From Pantoea piersonii (GTDB lineage: Bacteria; Pseudomonadota; Gammaproteobacteria; Enterobacterales; Enterobacteriaceae): DNA of 64,000 bases. Location of the stretch: contig NZ_RARB01000010.1 of the NCBI RefSeq assembly GCF_003612015.1, positions 39,221 to 103,220 on the forward strand. The letters are read 5' to 3'. Shown here piece after piece: positions 18,846-30,897 of the stretch. Every line of letters begins with the position of its first letter. The stretch's first letter is position 1. A program made the translations under genes and the position numbers. The notes under the pieces were generated by a model that saw only the letters and a list, made by a program, of their open reading frames with translations, was not told the DNA's origin and did not search any database.

Positions 18846-20105
18846 TCACCGCCATACTCCCCGCGTATCCACAATCCAGGATTGGGTAACCTGGGAGGTG
18901 TCAACGGCGCGGAAATGGTCATGATCCACCAGCATTACCAGCACGTCGGCCTGCGCCAGTGCCTGCTCGCGGGAGACGAGTTCAGCGTTGTCGCCAAGCG
19001 TGGCAGGCAGCGCGGCGATATGCGGCTCCACCACCCAGCTCTGGCCGCGGTGCCATTCGGCGATCATCTGCGCGACCTGCATCGCCGGGCTTTCGCGTAG
19101 ATCGTCGATATTAGGTTTAAACGCCAGGCCGAAGCAGGCAATAACGATCTCATCGGCGCGTTTGCCGCTCTGGGTCAGGCAGTCAGCCAGCGCCGCCTTG
19201 ACCTGATTAAGCACCCAGTGCGGCTTGCTGTCGTTCACTTCCCGCGCGGTGCGGATCAGTCGCGCCAGCGATGGGTTCTGCGCCACGATAAACCAGGGAT
19301 CGACGGCAATGCAGTGCCCACCGACGCCCGGGCCAGGCTGCAAAATATTGACGCGCGGGTGGCGGTTCGCCAGCGCAATCAGTTCCCAGACGTTAATTCC
19401 CTGATCGGCGCAGATTAGCGACAGCTCATTGGCGAAAGCAATATTGACGTCGCGGAAGCTGTTTTCCGTTAGCTTGCACAGTTCCGCCGTGCGCGCGTTG
19501 GTCTCAACGCATTCGCCCTGCAGGAAAATGCGGTAGAGCGCGCTGGCCTGCGCCGAGCAGGCAGGGGTCATGCCGCCGATCACGCGGTCGTTGTGAATCA
19601 GTTCCTGCATGATTTTGCCCGGCAGCACGCGCTCCGGACAGTAGGCGATAAAGATATCCGGTTCGCCGCCGTGTTGCGGAAAACGTAGATCCGGACGCGT
19701 CACCGCCAGCCACTCTGCCATCTGCTCCGTCGCGCCAACCGGCGAGGTCGATTCCAGGATGACTAAATCGCCTTTTTTCAATACCGGCGCGATCGATTCC
19801 GCCGCCGCCTTAACGAAGCGCAAATCGGGCTGATGATCCGCCATAAAAGGCGTCGGCACAGCAATCAGAAAAGCATCGGCCGCTTCAGGCTGCGTGGTGG
19901 CGCGCAGAAAGCCCTGGGTAACCGCATCATGGACCACTTTGTCCAGCGCGGGCTCGACGATATGGATCGCCCCGCGATTAATGGTTTCTACTGCGTGGGC
20001 GTTGATATCGACGCCCACAACGTTTTTCTTCTGCGACGCAAAAACGGCTGCGGTCGGCAGCCCGATATAGCCCAGTCCAATCACGGAAATGGTATCAAAA
20101 CTCAT
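18846..20105 (-). CDS. wecC: UDP-ManNAc dehydrogenase WecC
   Basis: Oxidises UDP-N-acetylmannosamine twice with NAD to UDP-ManNAcA, the ECA uronic acid donor. 419 residues. N-terminal Rossmann motif [26 protein letters not shown] in the middle, and the catalytic region [18 protein letters not shown]. In this paralog family the nucleophile cysteine is the one in GGHCIAVD. Its ATG overlaps the wecB stop. Confidence 0.96.
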   Translation of the reverse strand: MSFDTISVIGLGYIGLPTAAVFASQKKNVVGVDINAHAVETINRGAIHIVEPALDKVVHDAVTQGFLRATTQPEAADAFLIAVPTPFMADHQPDLRFVKAAAESIAPVLKKGDLVILESTSPVGATEQMAEWLAVTRPDLRFPQHGGEPDIFIAYCPERVLPGKIMQELIHNDRVIGGMTPACSAQASALYRIFLQGECVETNARTAELCKLTENSFRDVNIAFANELSLICADQGINVWELIALANRHPRVNILQPGPGVGGHCIAVDPWFIVAQNPSLARLIRTAREVNDSKPHWVLNQVKAALADCLTQSGKRADEIVIACFGLAFKPNIDDLRESPAMQVAQMIAEWHRGQSWVVEPHIAALPATLGDNAELVSREQALAQADVLVMLVDHDHFRAVDTSQVTQSWIVDTRGVWR

Positions 20106-21232
20106 AGGTTAACTCGGGTATCTTTTAAGGCTTGCAGAATGCGCTGACAGGCGTTGCCGTCGCCGTAAGGGTTATGCGCGCGGCTCATGGTTTGCCATGC
20201 CGCGTCGTCGGTCAGCAGCAGGCTGGCTTCGGCCACGATTTTCTCCACGTCGGTGCCGACCAGCTTCACGGTGCCAGCATCAACCGCTTCGGGACGTTCG
20301 GTAGCGTCGCGCATGACCAGCACCGGCTTGCCCAGCGACGGTGCTTCTTCCTGAATACCGCCTGAATCAGTCAGAATCAGCCAGGCGCGGTTCATCAGCC
20401 AGACAAAAGGCAGATAATCCTGCGGCTCGATCAGCACAATATTGTCGATGCCGCTAAGAATACGGTTTACCGGCTCGCTGACGTTGGGATTGAGGTGCAC
20501 CGGATAGACGATTTGCGCGTCAGGATGCTGGCGAGCGATGCGCGCCAGCGCGCTGCAGATGCGCTCAAAGCCTTCGCCAAAGCTTTCACGTCGATGGCCG
20601 GTAACCAGCACCAGTTTTTTTTCGCTGTCGAGGAAGGGATAGTGCCCCGCGAGCTGCGCGTTGAGGCCCGGATCGGCGATAACCCGATCGCGTACCCACA
20701 GCAGCGCGTCAATCACCGTATTGCCGGTAACGAAAATACGCGCGTCGGGCAAATTTTCCGCCAGCAGATTCTGGCGCGATCGTTCAGTCGGGGTAAAGTG
20801 CAGTCGGGCAAGATGGCCTGTTAGCTTGCGGTTGCCCTCTTCCGGCCAGGGCGAGGTCAGATCGCCAGTACGTAGCCCCGCCTCGATATGCGCGACCGGT
20901 ATCTGGTGATAAAACGCAGCCAGACTGGCGGCGAGCGTCGTGGTCGTGTCGCCATGCACCAGCACAACGTCGGGTTTGAAATCGAGCAGTACGGTTTTCA
21001 TGCCTTGTAAAATGCGGCAGGTGATCTCCGTTAATCCTTGCTCAGGGCGCATAATGTTCAGGTCGTAATCTGGCTGCAACGCAAAGAGGCGCAGCACCTG
21101 ATCAAGCATTTCGCGGTGCTGCGCCGTAACGCACAGGCGCGATTCAAACGCAGGATCCTGCGCCAGCGCCTGCACCAGCGGCGCCATTTTTATCGCCTCC
21201 GGGCGAGTCCCGAATACTGTAAGCACTTTCAC
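20102..21232 (-). CDS. wecB: UDP-GlcNAc 2-epimerase WecB
   Basis: Interconverts UDP-GlcNAc and UDP-ManNAc. The start is a GTG reading [20 protein letters not shown], giving 376 residues as in E. coli; this GTG overlaps the wzzE stop as GTGA, and the longer upstream frame is inside wzzE. Family motifs: [26 protein letters not shown] and [19 protein letters not shown]. Confidence 0.96.
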   Translation of the reverse strand: MKVLTVFGTRPEAIKMAPLVQALAQDPAFESRLCVTAQHREMLDQVLRLFALQPDYDLNIMRPEQGLTEITCRILQGMKTVLLDFKPDVVLVHGDTTTTLAASLAAFYHQIPVAHIEAGLRTGDLTSPWPEEGNRKLTGHLARLHFTPTERSRQNLLAENLPDARIFVTGNTVIDALLWVRDRVIADPGLNAQLAGHYPFLDSEKKLVLVTGHRRESFGEGFERICSALARIARQHPDAQIVYPVHLNPNVSEPVNRILSGIDNIVLIEPQDYLPFVWLMNRAWLILTDSGGIQEEAPSLGKPVLVMRDATERPEAVDAGTVKLVGTDVEKIVAEASLLLTDDAAWQTMSRAHNPYGDGNACQRILQALKDTRVNL

Positions 21233-22281
21233 GCGGTATCTCTCACTGATCTGGCGCCGGAACGGCGCGCCAGCGCCACGCCTGCGCCCGTCAATGCGCC
21301 TAACGCGCCCCACATAATCATCATAAACAGACGACGCGGACTGTCGCGTGAAACCGGCTCTTCCGGCGTACGCAGATAGCGGTAGGTCTGGAAGGTTCGG
21401 TTTAACGTCGGCCCGGCGCTCAGGGTCGTGAGCATCGCCCTGTTCTGATCGTAACTGATATCGTAAGTCGGCCCGGTCGCCTGCAGCGTTTCCAGCTGCG
21501 CCTGCAGCTGCGGCTCGCCGAGCAGGAAGAGATCGCTGTCGGCGATCGGCTCGCGCGCGTCGCGCGAACGGTTCTCATGAATGCCTTGCTGGCTGGCCAC
21601 CTTCAGCGCCTGCTGCAGACGGTGCTGCTGACGCTGGAAAACAGCGTTCGCCACATCTTCCTGCCGTTTCACCTGCGCCCGCAGCTGCTCGCTGCGCGCC
21701 TGCCAGGCACCTTGCAGTTCACCGTTAAGGTGGCGCGCCGCGCGCTCGCTGGCAAACGCGATATACTGCCGCAGCAGGTTATTGGCGTCGCTGGCGGTTT
21801 CCGCGATCAGCTTAACGCTGTCACGCGTGTTGCGCGCCGTATCGGCGGGCAAAAACTGGATATTAGCGACCATATCGTCCAGCAGCGCGGCGTCGTTGTG
21901 TGCGTTGCCTGAGCGGCGGCTTTTATAATACTCCGTCTGCTGCCAGAAGTCGCGGCGCGTATCCCAGGCGCCCAGCTGCATAATAAATTCCTGATAGACC
22001 TCATCCATTATGGTCGGCGAGGAGGTCGCCAGACTGAGCGTATTGTTGCGCACGTCGAGGTTGTTCAGAAATTGTTCCTGTGCGTAATAGTCGCCGAGCA
22101 TATTTACCGTTGGACGATCGGTGATCGCCGTGGTGCTCCACGCCTGCGTCATCAATAGCGAAGCGAGCCAGGCGACCAGCGCGAAAAGCAGCGCCAGGCC
22201 GATAATCCAGCGCTTACCGCGCCATAACGTGCAGCCCAGCCCGCGAATATCCAGTTCGTTATCTGCAACCTCAGAGGTCAT
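21229..22281 (-). CDS. wzzE: ECA chain-length regulator WzzE
   Basis: An inner-membrane co-polymerase that sets the repeat number of ECA chains made by WzyE. The start is at [15 protein letters not shown], giving 350 residues; thirteen extra upstream codons overlap wecA. Two membrane segments (about residues 25-47 and 320-342) flank a periplasmic, mostly helical domain. The Pro-rich Wzz signature is visible at the second segment ([20 protein letters not shown]). Confidence 0.94.
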   Translation of the reverse strand: MTSEVADNELDIRGLGCTLWRGKRWIIGLALLFALVAWLASLLMTQAWSTTAITDRPTVNMLGDYYAQEQFLNNLDVRNNTLSLATSSPTIMDEVYQEFIMQLGAWDTRRDFWQQTEYYKSRRSGNAHNDAALLDDMVANIQFLPADTARNTRDSVKLIAETASDANNLLRQYIAFASERAARHLNGELQGAWQARSEQLRAQVKRQEDVANAVFQRQQHRLQQALKVASQQGIHENRSRDAREPIADSDLFLLGEPQLQAQLETLQATGPTYDISYDQNRAMLTTLSAGPTLNRTFQTYRYLRTPEEPVSRDSPRRLFMMIMWGALGALTGAGVALARRSGARSVRDTA

Positions 22282-22297
22282 AACAAGGCAATCCTTA

Positions 22298-23398
22298 TCA
22301 GGGTAATTTTTTCTTAGCATCGCCGTGAGCGTTCAGACGACGTTTTATACGACGAATCAGGCGCGCCACGCGCCAGGCGTGTTTCAGGCAGTAGCCGTAA
22401 AACATAAACGCCACCATAAACAGCACCAGCATCACCCATTCAGGGATAAAGGCGAGATATTCGCCGAGCACGCCGATACCGGCGAGAATAGCGGCTGCCA
22501 CGGTGATCAGCACAAAAGCCTGACGCGAGGTGAAGCCAGCGCGCATGATCAAATGGTGGATATGCTGGCGGTCAGCGGAAAAGGGACTCATGCCTTTGCG
22601 CAGGCGGCGATACATAATCGCCACCATATCCATCAGCGGAATGGCGATCAGCCAGAGCGCGGTAACGGGCGTAATCGGATGGCTTAATCCCTGCGTGGTT
22701 TCCAGCAAAATCCAGATAATGGTAAAGCCAATCATGGTGCTGCCCGCGTCGCCCATAAAGACTTTATAGCGGCGGCCGAGGAAACCCAGATTCAACAGGA
22801 TGTAGGGAATGGTGGCGGCGATCATGGCGAAGCACCACACCGCAAGGCTGTACTGTCCGTCGAAGCAGAGAATAATGCCCATCGCCGCAAAGGTGACGGA
22901 CGAAAGGCCGCCCAGCAAGCCGTCGATGCCGTCCACCATATTAAAGGCGTTAATCGCGGCCCAGACGGCGAACAGCGTCAGCACATAGCCGAACGGCCCC
23001 ACCACCAGTTCCACCGGGCCGATAATAAAACCGAGGCTGAGCAGATAGAGCTTGGCACCCACCATCATCGCCACCGCTACGGCCGCCTGCACAACGGCGC
23101 GGATTTTAACGCTGATATCGAAGCGGTCATCGAGCGCGCCGACCAGCACCAGCAGCCCCGCGCAGATAAGATAGAGCGTGGCGTGCGGCAGATAAAAACG
23201 GGTGATGAGAAACATAAAGCAGATGCCGGCATAGACGGAAATGCCGCCGACCAACGGAATCGCGCCGTGATGGCGTTTACGGGAATTCGGCGTATCGACC
23301 AGACCTATTTTTTTAGCCGCTTTGCGCGCAAAAAAGATAAAGACTAAAGAAAATAGAAAAGTAAGCCCCAGCTCAGTACTCATAGTGAGTAAATTCAC
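22298..23398 (-). CDS. wecA: UDP-GlcNAc:undecaprenyl-P GlcNAc-1-P transferase WecA
   Basis: Begins ECA (and many O-antigens) by moving GlcNAc-1-phosphate from UDP-GlcNAc to undecaprenyl phosphate. 366 residues, about eleven membrane helices. The motifs are present: GALDDRFD near residue 88, NAFNMVDGIDGLLGG, and the cytoplasmic histidine motif DRQHIHHLIMR. It is the first gene of the wec operon, preceded by a 265-base gap that holds the rho terminator and presumably the wec promoter. Confidence 0.96.
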   Translation of the reverse strand: MNLLTMSTELGLTFLFSLVFIFFARKAAKKIGLVDTPNSRKRHHGAIPLVGGISVYAGICFMFLITRFYLPHATLYLICAGLLVLVGALDDRFDISVKIRAVVQAAVAVAMMVGAKLYLLSLGFIIGPVELVVGPFGYVLTLFAVWAAINAFNMVDGIDGLLGGLSSVTFAAMGIILCFDGQYSLAVWCFAMIAATIPYILLNLGFLGRRYKVFMGDAGSTMIGFTIIWILLETTQGLSHPITPVTALWLIAIPLMDMVAIMYRRLRKGMSPFSADRQHIHHLIMRAGFTSRQAFVLITVAAAILAGIGVLGEYLAFIPEWVMLVLFMVAFMFYGYCLKHAWRVARLIRRIKRRLNAHGDAKKKLP

Positions 23399-23565
23399 GT
23401 TTAACGCTCTCAGCTAAAATCAGGGACAGGATAAACAAACTGCATGTTTTTGCCTTTCATCCCGAGTCCGAATTCTGCTTCCGACCACGCGCGCATGGTT
23501 AACTTTTGCGCACTGCCGCCGCAGTCATTATAAATGCTCCTGCCAGCGGTAATCCTAATGCGCAC

Positions 23566-23597
23566 AAATAAAAAACGCCACGTTAAGACGTGGCGTT
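23566..23597 (-). terminator. Rho-independent terminator of rho
   Basis: A ten-base-pair perfect stem (AACGCCACGT / ACGTGGCGTT, loop TAAG) followed on the minus strand by a T-run, 66 bases after the rho stop and ahead of the wec operon. Confidence 0.85.
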
Positions 23598-23663
23598 AGG
23601 GCGATTTCCTGCGCATTTAGGCTAAAAAAGTCGGTTTAGCCGTTTCGATTAGTCGATGCAGGA

Positions 23664-24923
23664 TTACGAGCGCTTCATCATATCGAAGAATTCGTCGTTG
23701 GTTTTGGTCATCGCCAGTTTGTTGATGAGGAATTCCATCGCGTCGATCTCGCCCATTGGGTGAATGATTTTGCGCAGGATCCACATCTTCTGCAGCTCTT
23801 CCTGAGTAGTGAGCAGCTCTTCTTTACGCGTACCGGAGCGGTTGTAGTCAATCGCCGGGAAGACGCGTTTTTCCGCGATTTTACGAGAGAGATGCAGCTC
23901 CATGTTACCGGTGCCTTTAAACTCTTCGTAGATCACTTCGTCCATCTTCGAACCGGTGTCGATCAGCGCGGTTGCGATGATGGTCAGGCTGCCGCCCTCT
24001 TCCACGTTACGCGCAGCGCCGAAGAAACGTTTCGGACGATGCAGGGCGTTGGCGTCAACACCACCGGTCAGTACCTTGCCGGAAGCCGGCACGACGGTGT
24101 TGTAGGCGCGCGCCAGACGGGTGATGGAGTCGAGCAGAATAATGACATCTTTCTTGTGCTCAACCAGACGCTTCGCCTTCTCGATCACCATTTCGGCGAC
24201 CTGAACGTGGCGTGAAGCCGGTTCGTCGAAGGTAGAGGCGATAACTTCGCCTTTGACCAGACGCTGCATCTCGGTCACTTCTTCCGGACGTTCGTCAATC
24301 AGCAGCACCATCAGCACGCAGTCTGGATGGTTGTAGGCGATGCTCTGCGCGATATTCTGCAGCAGCATGGTTTTACCCGCTTTCGGCGGCGCGACGATCA
24401 GACCACGCTGGCCGCGGCCGATCGGCGAAGCCAGATCCAGCACACGTGCGGTAAGGTCTTCCGTCGAACCATTGCCGCGCTCCATGCGCAGACGGCTGTT
24501 GGCGTGCAGCGGCGTCAGGTTTTCGAACAGAATCTTACTACGCGCGTTTTCAGGCTTATCGTAGTTAACCTCGTTAACCTTCAGCAGTGCAAAGTAGCGC
24601 TCGCCCTCTTTCGGCGGACGAATTTTGCCGGAAATGGTGTCACCAGTGCGAAGGTTGAAACGGCGAATTTGGCTGGGAGAAACGTAGATATCGTCGGGAC
24701 CGGCGAGGTAGGAGCTGTCTGCGGAGCGGAGGAAACCAAATCCGTCCTGCAGTATCTCCAGCACACCATCACCGAAGATGTCCTCGCCGCTCTTCGCGTG
24801 CTGTTTGAGGATGGCGAAAATAATGTCCTGTTTGCGCATACGCGCCAGGTTTTCCAGCCCCATATTTTCGCCGAGGGTTATCAGCTCAGAAACCGGCGTA
24901 TTCTTTAATTCGGTAAGATTCAT
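23664..24923 (-). CDS. rho: Transcription termination factor Rho
   Basis: A hexameric RNA-dependent ATPase and helicase that ends transcription. 419 residues, exactly the E. coli length. N-terminal RNA-binding cold-shock fold ([22 protein letters not shown], about residues 57-78), Walker [17 protein letters not shown] (about 170-185), Walker [19 protein letters not shown], and the Q- and R-loop regions downstream. It is separated from trxA by a 344-base leader, as expected for an autogenously attenuated gene. Confidence 0.98.
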   Translation of the reverse strand: MNLTELKNTPVSELITLGENMGLENLARMRKQDIIFAILKQHAKSGEDIFGDGVLEILQDGFGFLRSADSSYLAGPDDIYVSPSQIRRFNLRTGDTISGKIRPPKEGERYFALLKVNEVNYDKPENARSKILFENLTPLHANSRLRMERGNGSTEDLTARVLDLASPIGRGQRGLIVAPPKAGKTMLLQNIAQSIAYNHPDCVLMVLLIDERPEEVTEMQRLVKGEVIASTFDEPASRHVQVAEMVIEKAKRLVEHKKDVIILLDSITRLARAYNTVVPASGKVLTGGVDANALHRPKRFFGAARNVEEGGSLTIIATALIDTGSKMDEVIYEEFKGTGNMELHLSRKIAEKRVFPAIDYNRSGTRKEELLTTQEELQKMWILRKIIHPMGEIDAMEFLINKLAMTKTNDEFFDMMKRS

Positions 24924-25267
24924 AGTGATGGGTTCTTAAACTCGGGGTAATTCTCGAAATGTTGGTCGTGAATGGTATGGCTTAATATTCCATGCCTGTT
25001 AATGGCGCTTTCAACTCTTCTCGACGATCATCGTCAGGGATGGCGACTGGAAGCGAGAGAGACGGTTGAAATGCGATGCCAAAGTTGGTGCTAACCGTCA
25101 GAATTGTCAAACCGCTGCATACGGAACGTGCTTCAGGGTTTAACAAAGGAAATCTTTAAGATGCAAACTACAAGGTAAGTGCGTAATGCAGTGAAAGTAA
25201 CTTAGCACGCTAAAATGCGAACGTCCAGCAGTGGAAGAAAATTCGCCACCGCCGAACGTTCTCGTCC
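24924..25267 (-). other. rho leader region
   Basis: 344 bases between trxA and rho. In E. coli this holds the rho promoter, the rhoL leader peptide gene and Rho-dependent attenuation sites. On the minus strand the only short frames starting with ATG are very short (for example MQRFDNSDG and MIVEKS), so a rhoL-like peptide is not recognisable. A TTGACA lies near 25105-25110, but no good -10 at normal spacing was found. Confidence 0.5.
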
Positions 25268-25600
25268 TTACGCCAGGTTGGCGTTCAGGAACTCTTTAAG
25301 CTGGCTTTTAGACAGCGCGCCGACTTTGGTCGCCGCGACTTCACCGTTTTTAAACAGCAGCAGCGTCGGAATGCCGCGAATGCCGTACTTCGGCGCCGTG
25401 CCCGGGTTGTCGTCGATGTTCAGCTTGGCGATAGTGAGCTTACCGTCGTACTCTTCGGCAACTTCGTCGAGAATCGGGGCGATCATTTTGCAAGGACCAC
25501 ACCATTCAGCCCAGAAATCAACCAGCGTGACACCTTCTGCTTTCAGAACGTCTGCATCGAAACTGTCATCGGTGAGGTGAACGATTTTATCGCTGCTCAT
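25268..25600 (-). CDS. trxA: Thioredoxin 1
   Basis: A general cytoplasmic protein-disulfide reductase, recycled by TrxB. 110 residues, one more than E. coli. The active site WAEWCGPCK places the redox cysteines at C34 and C37. The cis-proline loop [11 protein letters not shown] is also present. It is divergent from rhlB, sharing a 117-base promoter region. Confidence 0.98.
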   Translation of the reverse strand: MSSDKIVHLTDDSFDADVLKAEGVTLVDFWAEWCGPCKMIAPILDEVAEEYDGKLTIAKLNIDDNPGTAPKYGIRGIPTLLLFKNGEVAATKVGALSKSQLKEFLNANLA

Positions 25601-25717
25601 GTATTACTCCACAAGATTATGCCTGGCGAATTGGCGTAAAGTTTACCAACGAAGGTTGACTTTATTTCATCGGATACGCTTTCGTAAAGCGATAGTAAGC
25701 TGATATTCTACCACACT

Positions 25718-27010
25718 ATGAGCAAAACACACTTAACAGAACAGAAGTTTTCCGACTTCGCCCTGCACCCTCTGGTCGTGGAAGCCCTTGATAAAAAAGG
25801 CTTTCATCACTGCACGCCTATTCAGGCGTTAGCTCTGCCTTTTACGCTTTCAGGGCGTGATGTCGCAGGCCAGGCGCAAACCGGTACCGGCAAAACGATG
25901 GCGTTTCTGACGTCAACGTTTCATCATCTTCTCTCTCACCCCGCGCAGGAAGGCCGTCAGATCAATCAACCGCGCGCCCTGATCATGGCTCCAACGCGTG
26001 AACTGGCAGTACAAATCCACGCCGACGCCGAACCGCTGGCGCAGGCAACCGGTCTGAAACTGGGCCTGGCTTACGGCGGCGACGGTTACGACAAACAGCT
26101 TAAAGTGCTGGCCGACGGCGTAGATATTCTGGTCGGTACGACAGGCCGCCTGATCGATTACGCTAAACAGAATCACATTAACCTCGGCGCGATCCAGGTA
26201 CTGGTGCTGGACGAAGCCGACCGCATGTTCGATCTCGGCTTTATTAAAGATATTCGCTGGCTGTTCCGCCGCATGCCGCCTGCAACGCAGCGTCTGAGCA
26301 TGCTCTTTTCCGCTACGCTCTCGTGGCGCGTGCGTGAACTGGCTTTCGAACACATGAATAACGCTGAGTACGTTGAGGTAGAGCCAGAGCAGAAAACGGG
26401 GCACCGCATTAAAGAAGAGCTCTTCTACCCGTCGAACGAAGAAAAAATGCGCCTGCTGCAGACGCTGCTGGAAGAAGAGTGGCCGGATCGCGCCATCGTC
26501 TTCGCCAATACCAAGCATCGCTGCGAAGATATCTGGGGCCATCTGGCGGCGGACGGCCATCGCGTCGGCCTGCTGACCGGTGATGTCGCCCAGAAGAAGC
26601 GCCTGCGCATTCTGGATGACTTCACTAAAGGCGATGTCGATATCCTGGTTGCCACCGACGTTGCGGCGCGCGGTCTGCATATTCCTGCGGTTACCCACGT
26701 CTTTAACTACGATCTGCCTGACGATCGCGAAGACTACGTTCACCGTATCGGCCGTACCGGCCGCGCGGGCGCAAGCGGACATTCGATCAGCCTGGCCTGT
26801 GAAGAGTACGCACTGAATCTGCCGGCGATTGAAGAGTATATCGGCCACAGCATTCCGGTGAGCAAGTACAACAGCGATGCGCTGATGAACGATCTGCCGC
26901 CGCCGAAGCGCCTGGCACGTACCCGCACCGGCAATGGTCCGCGTCGCGGGGGCAACAACGCGAATCGCCGTGGAGCGCCGCGTAATAACAACCGTAAACG
27001 TTCAGGTTAA
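25718..27010 (+). CDS. rhlB: DEAD-box RNA helicase RhlB
   Basis: The helicase of the RNA degradosome; unwinds structured RNA for RNase E and PNPase. 430 residues (E. coli 421). Motifs in order: Q motif FADFALH-type start with [27 protein letters not shown] box [16 protein letters not shown], and [10 protein letters not shown]. The C-terminal tail is Arg/Asn/Gly-rich ([20 protein letters not shown]), matching the RNA-binding tail of the family. gppA starts eight bases downstream. Confidence 0.96.
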   Translation: MSKTHLTEQKFSDFALHPLVVEALDKKGFHHCTPIQALALPFTLSGRDVAGQAQTGTGKTMAFLTSTFHHLLSHPAQEGRQINQPRALIMAPTRELAVQIHADAEPLAQATGLKLGLAYGGDGYDKQLKVLADGVDILVGTTGRLIDYAKQNHINLGAIQVLVLDEADRMFDLGFIKDIRWLFRRMPPATQRLSMLFSATLSWRVRELAFEHMNNAEYVEVEPEQKTGHRIKEELFYPSNEEKMRLLQTLLEEEWPDRAIVFANTKHRCEDIWGHLAADGHRVGLLTGDVAQKKRLRILDDFTKGDVDILVATDVAARGLHIPAVTHVFNYDLPDDREDYVHRIGRTGRAGASGHSISLACEEYALNLPAIEEYIGHSIPVSKYNSDALMNDLPPPKRLARTRTGNGPRRGGNNANRRGAPRNNNRKRSG

Positions 27011-27018
27011 TCCACACT

Positions 27019-28503
27019 ATGCTAAGCGCATCGTCACTTTATGCTGCGATTGATCTGGGCTCCAACAGCTTTCATATGTTGGTGGTGCGCGAAGTTTCCG
27101 GAAGTATTCAGACCGTCGCGCGTATTAAGCGCAAAGTGCGCCTGGCTGCGGGCCTGGATAAAAATAACCACCTTTCCGCCGAGGCGATAATGCGCGGCTG
27201 GGAGTGCCTGAAGCTCTTCTCCGAACAGCTGCAGGATATCCCGTCTGAGCAGATACGCGTTGTCGCTACCGCTACGCTGCGCCTGGCGGTCAATGCGAAC
27301 GACTTTCTTTTTACCGCGCAGCAGATTCTCGGCTGTCCCGTCAACGTTATCAGCGGTGAAGAGGAAGCGCGCCTGATTTATCAGGGCGTCGCGCACACCA
27401 CCGGCGGTTCGGACAAGCGGCTGGTGGTCGATATCGGCGGCGGCAGCACCGAGCTGGCCAGCGGCGACGGCTCGCACGCCTCTGTGCTCTTTAGCCTGCC
27501 CATGGGGTGCGTCACCTGGCTTGAACGCTTCTTTAGCGACAGGCATCTGGCGAAAGAGAATTTCGCCGCCGCCGAACAGGCCGCGCGCGATATGATCCGC
27601 CCGATTGCCGCACCGCTGCGCGCTCATGGCTGGGAAGCCTGCGTCGGCGCCTCCGGCACCGTACAGGCGTTGCAGGGGATTATGGTGGCGCAGGGCATGG
27701 ATGAACGCATCACTCTGAGCAAATTGCAGCAACTCAAACAGCGCGCCATTCAGTGCGGCAAGCTGGAAGAGCTGGAGATCGAAGGATTAACGCTGGAGCG
27801 TGCGCTGGTTTTCCCCAGCGGGCTCTCGATTCTGATCGCGGTATTCCAGGAGCTTGGCATTGAGAGCATGACCCTGGCTGGCGGCGCGCTGCGCGAAGGG
27901 CTGGTTTACGGCATGCTCCACCTGCCGGTAGATCGCGATATTCGCAGCCGAACGCTCCAGAACGTACAGCGTCGTTTTTCCATTGATGTGGAACAGGCGG
28001 CGCGCGTGCGTCAGGTAGCGGACGTTTTTTTCCGCCAGGTAAGCACGGTATGGAAACTGGATCAGCGCTGTCGAGAGCTGCTGCTCAGCGCCAGCGCAAT
28101 ACATGAAATCGGCCTCAGCGTCGATTTTCGCCAGGCCCCTCAGCACGCCGCCTATCTGGTTCGCCATCTTGATTTACCCGGCTTTACGCCCGCGCAAAAG
28201 AAACTGCTGGCCTGCCTGCTGCAAAACCAGAGCGGCAGCATTGATTTAGCGCTGCTTACCCAGCAAAACGCCTTGCCGCCACGTCTTGCCGAGCGCCTGT
28301 GCCGACTGCTGCGGCTGGCGATTATCTTTTCCAGCCGTCGTCGCGACGACACCCTGCCTGCGGTGCGTCTGCAGGCTGACGACGATACGCTGCAACTTAC
28401 TCTGCCGACAGACTGGCTGGACGCGCATCCGCTGCGCGCCGAGCTGCTTGAGCAGGAGAGCCATTACCAGTCCTATGTGCACTGGCTGCTGACCATCGCC
28501 TGA
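27019..28503 (+). CDS. gppA: Guanosine pentaphosphate phosphohydrolase GppA
   Basis: Converts pppGpp to ppGpp and cleaves polyphosphate ends, linking to the stringent response. 494 residues, identical in length to E. coli. Actin-like ATPase fold: phosphate 1 motif [15 protein letters not shown] near residue 10, phosphate 2 motif [12 protein letters not shown] near 140, and the adenosine-side motif [10 protein letters not shown]. An HD-like C-terminal region follows. It is read from the rhlB operon and ends at a short hairpin terminator. Confidence 0.96.
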   Translation: MLSASSLYAAIDLGSNSFHMLVVREVSGSIQTVARIKRKVRLAAGLDKNNHLSAEAIMRGWECLKLFSEQLQDIPSEQIRVVATATLRLAVNANDFLFTAQQILGCPVNVISGEEEARLIYQGVAHTTGGSDKRLVVDIGGGSTELASGDGSHASVLFSLPMGCVTWLERFFSDRHLAKENFAAAEQAARDMIRPIAAPLRAHGWEACVGASGTVQALQGIMVAQGMDERITLSKLQQLKQRAIQCGKLEELEIEGLTLERALVFPSGLSILIAVFQELGIESMTLAGGALREGLVYGMLHLPVDRDIRSRTLQNVQRRFSIDVEQAARVRQVADVFFRQVSTVWKLDQRCRELLLSASAIHEIGLSVDFRQAPQHAAYLVRHLDLPGFTPAQKKLLACLLQNQSGSIDLALLTQQNALPPRLAERLCRLLRLAIIFSSRRRDDTLPAVRLQADDDTLQLTLPTDWLDAHPLRAELLEQESHYQSYVHWLLTIA

Positions 28504-28511
28504 TTTCAGAC

Positions 28512-28531
28512 GGGGCTTTTTAGCCCTTTTT
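28512..28531 (+). terminator. Terminator after gppA, overlapping the rep 3' end
   Basis: GGGCT / AGCCC stem with a TTTT loop followed by five T residues. It extends into the last codons of the convergent rep gene. Confidence 0.65.
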
Positions 28532-30541
28532 CGCCTTCTCCAGCATCGCTCGCAGTCCGGCAACCCGCGTTTGCCCGGTTTTCATTCGCTCTTCTGCGCT
28601 GACGACTTTACGCTCGGTTTCCCAGACGACATCATCCTGCGGCAGCTCCAGCAAAAAGCGGCTCGGCTCCGGGCGCACCAGTTCGCCATACTGACGACGC
28701 TCGCGGCAGAGCGTAAAAGTCAGCTCTTTCTGCGCGCGCGTGATGCCGACGTAGGCCAGACGGCGCTCCTCTTCGATATTGTTCTCATCGATGCTGCTCT
28801 GATGCGGCAACAGTCCCTCTTCCATGCCGACCAGAAAGACATAGGGGAACTCCAGCCCTTTCGAGGCGTGCAGCGTCATCAGCTGAACCTGATCGAGATC
28901 TTCATCGCTTTCGCCGCGTTCCATCATGTCGCGCAGCGTAAAGCGCGTCACCACCTGGGTCAGCGTCATCGGCTCATCAATATCGCTGCCTTCCAGCATC
29001 TCCGTCATCCACTGAAACAGCGTATTGACGTTCTTCATCCGCATCTCGGCCGCTTTCGGACTGCCCGACGTTTCGAACAGCCAGCTTTCATAGTCGATGC
29101 CGCGGATCAGATCGCGCACCGCATTGACCGGCTCGCGCTCGGTCATCTGCACGATCTCATGCAGCCAGTGGGTAAAGCGCTGTAAGTGCTCCAGACCGCG
29201 CCCGCTCAGCGTCTGGCCTAATCCAACGTCGAAGCTGGCGTTAAACAGGCTTTTGTTGCGCAGGTTCGCCCACTCTCCCAGCTTTTGCAGCGTCGCCGGA
29301 CCGATCTCGCGACGCGGCGTATTGACGATACGCAGAAACGCGCTGTCGTCGTCCGGGTTAGTCAGTACGCGCAGGTAGGCGAGCAGATCCTTAATCTCCG
29401 GCCGCGAGAAAAAAGAGGTGCCACCTGAGATGCGATAGGGAATGCGGTTCTGCATCAGCAGCTTTTCAAACACGCGCGACTGGTGATTACCGCGATAAAG
29501 AATCGCATAATCTTTGTACTGCGTTTTGTTGATGAAATGGTGAGCAATCAGCTCGCCCGCCACGCGCTCTGCCTCATGATCTTCATGATTCGCAGTCAGC
29601 ACCTTTAGTTCGCTGCCGAGCCCCAGCTCGGAGAAAAGGCGTTTCTCAAATACGTGTGGGTTGTTGGCGATAAGGATATTTGCCGCCTTCAGGATACGCT
29701 GCGACGAGCGGTAGTTCTGCTCCAGCTTGACCACTTCCAGCGCCGGAAAATCCTCTTTCAGCAACACCAGGTTTTGCGGCCGCGCGCCGCGCCAGGAGTA
29801 GATAGACTGATCGTCATCGCCTACTACGGTAAAGCGCGCCCGCGCGCCGACCAGCAGCTTCACCAGCTCATACTGGCTGGTGTTGGTGTCCTGATATTCA
29901 TCCACCAGCAGATAGCGAATGCGCTGCTGCCAGCGTTCGCGGACCTCCTGGTTGCGCTGCAGCAGCAGCGTCGGCAACAGGATCAAATCGTCGAAATCGA
30001 GCACGTTGCAGGACTTCAGATGCTGGTCGTAAAGGCTATAGCAGTGGGCGAAAATATTGTCGCGCTCGCTGCGCGCCAGCGCGGCGGCGCGCGGCGGATC
30101 GACCAGATCGTTCTTCCAGTTGGAAATGGTGGAAATGAGCTGCTGTAGCAGCGTCTTGTCCTCTTCCAGCCACGGCTGCGTCAAATCTTTCAGCAGCGCC
30201 AGCTGGTCGGTATCGTCGAACAGCGAGAAATTGGACTTCATGCCCAGCGCGGCATATTCGCGCTTGATAATTTCCAGCCCCAACGTATGGAAGGTAGAGA
30301 TCATCAGACCGCGCGCCTCTTTTTTCCCCAGCGTCTGGGCTACGCGCTCTTTCATCTCGCGCGAGGCTTTATTGGTAAAGGTCACCGCCGCGATATGACG
30401 CGCCTGATAGCCGCATTCGCGAATCAAATGGGCAATCTTGTTGGTGATGACGCGGGTTTTGCCCGATCCCGCTCCCGCCAGTACCAGACAGGGGCCGGTA
30501 ACAAACTCGACGGCGCGTTGTTGGCTGGGGTTTAAACGCAT
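28520..30541 (-). CDS. rep: ATP-dependent DNA helicase Rep
   Basis: A superfamily 1A 3'-5' helicase that clears protein roadblocks ahead of the replisome with DnaB. 673 residues, exactly the E. coli length. Motifs: [16 protein letters not shown], Ia [91 protein letters not shown]. The start at the ATG 30541 reads [14 protein letters not shown]. It is divergent from ppiC. Confidence 0.97.
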   Translation of the reverse strand: MRLNPSQQRAVEFVTGPCLVLAGAGSGKTRVITNKIAHLIRECGYQARHIAAVTFTNKASREMKERVAQTLGKKEARGLMISTFHTLGLEIIKREYAALGMKSNFSLFDDTDQLALLKDLTQPWLEEDKTLLQQLISTISNWKNDLVDPPRAAALARSERDNIFAHCYSLYDQHLKSCNVLDFDDLILLPTLLLQRNQEVRERWQQRIRYLLVDEYQDTNTSQYELVKLLVGARARFTVVGDDDQSIYSWRGARPQNLVLLKEDFPALEVVKLEQNYRSSQRILKAANILIANNPHVFEKRLFSELGLGSELKVLTANHEDHEAERVAGELIAHHFINKTQYKDYAILYRGNHQSRVFEKLLMQNRIPYRISGGTSFFSRPEIKDLLAYLRVLTNPDDDSAFLRIVNTPRREIGPATLQKLGEWANLRNKSLFNASFDVGLGQTLSGRGLEHLQRFTHWLHEIVQMTEREPVNAVRDLIRGIDYESWLFETSGSPKAAEMRMKNVNTLFQWMTEMLEGSDIDEPMTLTQVVTRFTLRDMMERGESDEDLDQVQLMTLHASKGLEFPYVFLVGMEEGLLPHQSSIDENNIEEERRLAYVGITRAQKELTFTLCRERRQYGELVRPEPSRFLLELPQDDVVWETERKVVSAEERMKTGQTRVAGLRAMLEKAKKG

Positions 30542-30615
30542 AGTAAAAAATCGCTCAGTAAAAAGGGAGGAGGATGAAATAATGGGCGGTCAGTATACAC
30601 AATCAGAGGACTATC

Positions 30616-30897
30616 ATGGCGAAAACCGCGGCGGCTTTACACATTCTGGTGAAAGAGGAAGCGCTGGCTCAGGAGCTGCTGGCGAAGCTGGAAAAGGGCG
30701 CCAGTTTTCAGCAGCTGGCGAAGAAGCACTCTACCTGTCCTTCCGGGCGCAACGGCGGCGATTTAGGCGAGTTTCGACAAGGCCAGATGGTGCCGGCCTT
30801 TGATAAAGCGGTCTTCACCTGCCCGCTGCTGAAACCTTTTGGGCCGGTGAAAACCGCATTTGGTTATCACATCATTAAAGTGCTCTACCGCAGCTGA
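30616..30897 (+). CDS. ppiC: Parvulin peptidyl-prolyl isomerase PpiC
   Basis: A cytoplasmic single-domain parvulin rotamase of 93 residues, same length as E. coli PpiC. Conserved [35 protein letters not shown] (family core, residues about 41-65) and the C-terminal [12 protein letters not shown]. In E. coli ilvC follows; here the stop codon directly abuts the stop codon of convergent yhjG, marking a gene-order breakpoint. Confidence 0.95.
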   Translation: MAKTAAALHILVKEEALAQELLAKLEKGASFQQLAKKHSTCPSGRNGGDLGEFRQGQMVPAFDKAVFTCPLLKPFGPVKTAFGYHIIKVLYRS

